Below the pieces are notes generated by a model. That model searched no databases. It was not told the DNA's origin and was given only the letters and a program-made list of their open reading frames with translations. Below, one piece after another: positions 5,684 through 8,411 of a stretch of DNA of 8,411 nt (positions are counted from its first letter, which is position 1; each line of letters opens with the position of its first letter). The translations under genes and the position numbers were made by a program. The DNA is from an uncultured Alphaproteobacteria bacterium (lineage in GTDB: Bacteria > Pseudomonadota > Alphaproteobacteria > Rhizobiales > Hyphomicrobiaceae): assembly GCA_937950105.1 (NCBI GenBank), contig CALFEM010000525.1:1-8411 (forward strand), in the 5' to 3' direction.

Positions 5684-7779
5684 ATCACCATCACGGCATC
5701 CAGTGCGACGACCCCGCGCCCTGCGGGGAAGACCGCAAGCGGATTGATCTCGATCTCGGAGATCTCGGTGTTGGCGAGCATCATGCCCGCGATGGTGCTC
5801 AGCGTTCGGACGAGTGCATCGACGTCGCTCGGCGGCCGGCCGCGCGCGCCGGCGAGAAGCGATCGTCCCTTCAGCTCGGAAATCGCGACCTCGATGCCCT
5901 GACGACCTGCATTGCAGGGTACCGTCTTCGTGTCTTTCAGCGTCTCGGCCCAGATTCCGCCGAGCCCGACGAGCAGCACCGGCCCCCACGCCGGATCGCG
6001 CCTAGCTCCAACGATCATCTCGATATGGTCGCCTTCCGTCATCTGCTCGACCAGCATGCCCTCGAGCCTGAGAGCAGGCAGCTTCGCACTGACATTCATT
6101 GCGACGCGCTCCCAGGCGGCCGACAGGTCACGATCGTTACGGATACCCAGTGCAATGCCGCCGACATCGCTCTTGTGCATCAGCGTAGCGGCTTGTGCTT
6201 TCAGCACCAGCGGATAGCCGATCTCACATGCGACCGCCTTGGCCGCAATTGGCGTGGTGGCGAGCCGGCAGCACGGTACCGGGATGCCGGCTGCTGCAAG
6301 AAGCGACTTGACGTCGTGCTCGACGACCGGTCCCGCACGCCCTTTGACATCGCCGATCGAATTGCCCGGCTGCGCCGCATGGCACGGTTCACGCTGCACG
6401 TGCCGGGCCGCCCGTGCCAGGCATGACCAAGCCCGCAGCGCCCGGTCGACGGAGCGAAAGTACGGCACGCCCGATGCCCGCACATCGCTGACGACGGCAG
6501 CATCGAGTTCCGCGCCGTCACCGAGAAATGCGAGTGCCGCTGGCTTATCTGCGGCAGCAAGCGTCGGCCGAAGTGCATCCCACTTGCCTCTTTGCTGCGC
6601 CGGACCTCCGCCCATTGCGGCGACGATCAAGCCGCCGACATTGGGATCTGACAACACAGCCTGCGCCGCAACAGCGAACAATGCCGGGTCACGCATGGCT
6701 TGCGCCGTTACATCGAGAGGATTGTCCACCGTTGCGAAGGTTGGAAGCCGCTGCTCGAGCACTTGTACGGTCTCGGTATCGAGTCGGGGCAGCTCGAGCC
6801 TTATCTCCTCTGCAAAATCGAGCGCCACGCCACGCAGTGCGCCAGAGTTGGTCACGATCGCTGGCCCCCGCGCATGCGGGTGCGGATAGCGCGCCAGGAT
6901 GCTCGCGACATCGAACAGCTCATCCAACGACGGCACCAAGACGACACCCGCTGCGGCGACACACGCCGACATCACGGCATGGTCGCTCGCCAACGCTCCC
7001 GTATGGGTCTGCGTCGCTTCGCGTGAGCGCTCCCCGCGACCGACGTGAAGCATTGCAATCGGTTTACCGAGTTGATTTGCCCGCTCGGCCTGCTGCAGGA
7101 AGGGTTGAGGATCCGTGATCTGTTCAAGAAGCAGCGTGAACATCGAGACTGCCGGATCGGGCAGCAGGTGCTCGATCAGGTCGGTGGCGGAGAGTGCGGC
7201 CTCATTTCCGGTCGCCAACGCGTAGGCGACTGGCGTCCCGCGCCCAGTGAGGGCCATGCGGACATTTCCTGCCATGGCTCCGCTCTGCGATATCACGCAC
7301 GCTCCCGGTCGGTTCTCCTTCTCCACTCTGACCGGCTCGAAAGTAAGCGGGAGGCCATCGACGAAGTTCACGAGGCCGAGGCAGTTCGGCCCCATCATAA
7401 CCATGCCGGCGTGGCGTGCCGTTGCCGCCAGCGATGCCTGCTGTGCGCGCCCGGCCTCGTCGATCTCGCCAAAACCCGCCGCGAACACAACCACGGCGCC
7501 CAGCTTGCGCCGGACGCAAGCCGCCATCGCATCGGCCACCGCATGCGCTGGAACCACCAGGAGGGCGACATCGATACCCTCCGGCAACTCGTCGATCGAC
7601 GCGCGACAGGTTCGGCCGTCGATCCTTCCGCTGTTCCGGCTGACGAGGTGAAGGTTGCCGTCGAATGCCGAGCCTGTAATGTTCGTAAGCGCGTTGTTGC
7701 CGATGGCCAAAGGCTCGGCTGATGCGCCCACGATGGCGACCGATCTTGGCTTCAACAGGCGGTGAATGCTGGGTTTCAT
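5671..7779 (-). CDS. Fused ADP-forming acyl-CoA synthetase (acetate-CoA ligase/FerA-type superfamily)
   Basis: The product has 702 residues with alpha and beta parts fused, the usual size for NDP-forming acyl-CoA synthetases, which make an acyl-CoA from acid, CoA and ATP through a phosphohistidine. Residues 1-150 are a CoA-binding Rossmann domain (SVAIVGAS 13-20, FAAGFGE 99-105, GPNCLG 130-135). A succinyl-CoA-ligase-like part follows, with SQSGAMAG (164-171) and THTGALA, whose His259 is the expected phosphorylated residue. From about 480 there is an ATP-grasp domain with HKSDVGG (His535), GLGGIWAE (605-612) and EIEINPL (675-681). ATG 7779 is preferred to an in-frame TTG at 7785; the only Shine-Dalgarno is a weak GGCGG. 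It lies 54 bases after the HCHL-like gene. Feruloyl-CoA synthetase FerA of Sphingobium SYK-6 is, as I recall, of this superfamily, so a phenylpropenoid or other aromatic acid is a plausible substrate. The sequence does not prove it. Confidence 0.93.
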   Translation of the reverse strand: MKPSIHRLLKPRSVAIVGASAEPLAIGNNALTNITGSAFDGNLHLVSRNSGRIDGRTCRASIDELPEGIDVALLVVPAHAVADAMAACVRRKLGAVVVFAAGFGEIDEAGRAQQASLAATARHAGMVMMGPNCLGLVNFVDGLPLTFEPVRVEKENRPGACVISQSGAMAGNVRMALTGRGTPVAYALATGNEAALSATDLIEHLLPDPAVSMFTLLLEQITDPQPFLQQAERANQLGKPIAMLHVGRGERSREATQTHTGALASDHAVMSACVAAAGVVLVPSLDELFDVASILARYPHPHARGPAIVTNSGALRGVALDFAEEIRLELPRLDTETVQVLEQRLPTFATVDNPLDVTAQAMRDPALFAVAAQAVLSDPNVGGLIVAAMGGGPAQQRGKWDALRPTLAAADKPAALAFLGDGAELDAAVVSDVRASGVPYFRSVDRALRAWSCLARAARHVQREPCHAAQPGNSIGDVKGRAGPVVEHDVKSLLAAAGIPVPCCRLATTPIAAKAVACEIGYPLVLKAQAATLMHKSDVGGIALGIRNDRDLSAAWERVAMNVSAKLPALRLEGMLVEQMTEGDHIEMIVGARRDPAWGPVLLVGLGGIWAETLKDTKTVPCNAGRQGIEVAISELKGRSLLAGARGRPPSDVDALVRTLSTIAGMMLANTEISEIEINPLAVFPAGRGVVALDAVMVIGPP

Positions 7780-7833
7780 CGACAATTGCCGCCAAGCTAT
7801 GGACTGGAGGGCACCGTGAGCCGATCGCGCAGC

Positions 7834-8411
7834 TCAGGCATCGCGTTTGTAGGCACCCAATCCCGGTCGATAAGACTTCTCGTCGAGGAACTGGCTCATG
7901 CCCTTCTGCGCGCCCCGCTCCGGATCGAGCAGCTTCGACTGGTCGTTCTTCGCGCCGAGATAGTCGAACGCGTTCTCCCAAGACATCTCGCGAACGCGGT
8001 GATACGCCGTCTTGCAGGAGCGCAGGACGAACGGATTTTTCTCCATCAGCTTGTGCGCCAACGCTTTCGTGCGCGCCTCCAGCTCAGCGGCTGGCACGGC
8101 GAAATTCACGAGCCCGATTTGCTCGGCGCGCCTTCCATCGAAGGGATCTCCGGTCAGGATGTAGTAGAGCGCTTGGCGCTGTGCCAAAGCCATCGCAACC
8201 GATTTCGTCACGATGCCCGCGGGGATGATGCCCCAGTTGATCTCGGACAGACCGAACTGGGCATCCTCATTGGCGATCGCCAGATCGCATGCCAATAGAA
8301 CCTGGAAGGCTCCGCCAAAGCACCAACCGTTGACCATGGCGATCGTCGGCTTGGGGTAGGCCTTGTACTCAATTTTCAGTTGGCATGGGACTCGAACAGT
8401 GATTCAAGCTG
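7834..8411 (-). CDS. p-Hydroxycinnamoyl-CoA hydratase-lyase (HCHL)-like crotonase, N-terminus beyond the window, with an apparent frameshift
   Basis: HCHL hydrates and cleaves feruloyl- or coumaroyl-CoA to an aldehyde and acetyl-CoA. From the ATG at 8337 the frame gives 167 residues that match the C-terminal part of Pseudomonas HCHL without gaps (alignment from memory): MVNGWCFGG, ACDLAI, FGLSEINWG, LYYILTG, KNPFVLR, DQSKLL and FLDEKSYRPGLGAYKR. The oxyanion-hole Gly and catalytic Glu143 (in LSEINWG) are kept. Residues aligned to Ser123 and Tyr239 are Gln and Gly, so the phenol-recognition site is altered. Homology continues upstream of 8337 (KIEYKAYPKPTIA). A TGA at 8404-8406 closes that frame, while another frame reads QLESLFESHAN from the edge and stops at 8376-8378. 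One missing base near 8373-8378 would join them (NWKIEY). This is either a broken gene or a sequence error. ATG 8337 is therefore not the true start, and about 90 residues lie outside the window. Confidence 0.85.

Noticed and set aside
7780..7785. TTG start at 7785 for the acyl-CoA synthetase
   Set aside because: It would sit almost directly against the only weak Shine-Dalgarno (GGCGG). The ATG two codons later has better spacing and a standard start codon.

Overview
This GC-rich window looks like accessory catabolic DNA from a Pseudomonadota (proteobacterial) chromosome. Extracytoplasmic Bug/TctC-type binding proteins, present here in two copies, are expanded in Burkholderiales and in some Hyphomicrobiales (Bradyrhizobium/Rhodoplanes-like bacteria). 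The sequence alone does not separate these two groups. No tRNA, rRNA, mobile element, CRISPR array or integration site was seen.

Layout. Bases 1-1763 carry two plus-strand genes: the 3' part of a DapA/DHDPS-superfamily aldolase, and an exported TctC/Bug-type binding protein whose Shine-Dalgarno overlaps the aldolase stop codon. They face a minus-strand group of five genes across an 80-base convergent gap (1764-1843) that holds a short GC-rich hairpin. Read in the direction of transcription, from right to left, the minus-strand group is: a hydroxycinnamoyl-CoA hydratase-lyase (HCHL)-like crotonase (cut by the window edge and apparently frameshifted near it); a fused ADP-forming acyl-CoA synthetase; a second TctC/Bug binding protein; a UbiD-family decarboxylase; and an SsuA/THI5 (NMT1)-like ABC binding protein. 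The gaps between them are 54, 60, 23 and 87 bases, so one operon is plausible, although no promoter is visible.

How the genes may work together (inference). The synthetase plus HCHL-like pair resembles the CoA-dependent, non-beta-oxidative shortening of phenylpropenoid acids such as ferulate and p-coumarate. In that route the acid becomes an acyl-CoA, which is hydrated and cleaved to an aromatic aldehyde and acetyl-CoA. A UbiD enzyme could then decarboxylate the aromatic acid made from the aldehyde, or act on a related acid. The three binding proteins would sense or capture carboxylates in the periplasm, but no permease genes lie in the window. An aldehyde dehydrogenase, a UbiX prenyltransferase and any regulator would also have to lie elsewhere.

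The main points of interest are two enzymes whose scaffold is clear but whose substrate-recognition residues have changed. The HCHL-like protein keeps the catalytic Glu but has Gln and Gly in place of the Ser123 and Tyr239 of the Pseudomonas enzyme. The DapA-like protein keeps the Schiff-base Lys but has Phe in place of the catalytic Tyr133 and lacks Arg138. Both probably act on substrates other than the textbook ones.
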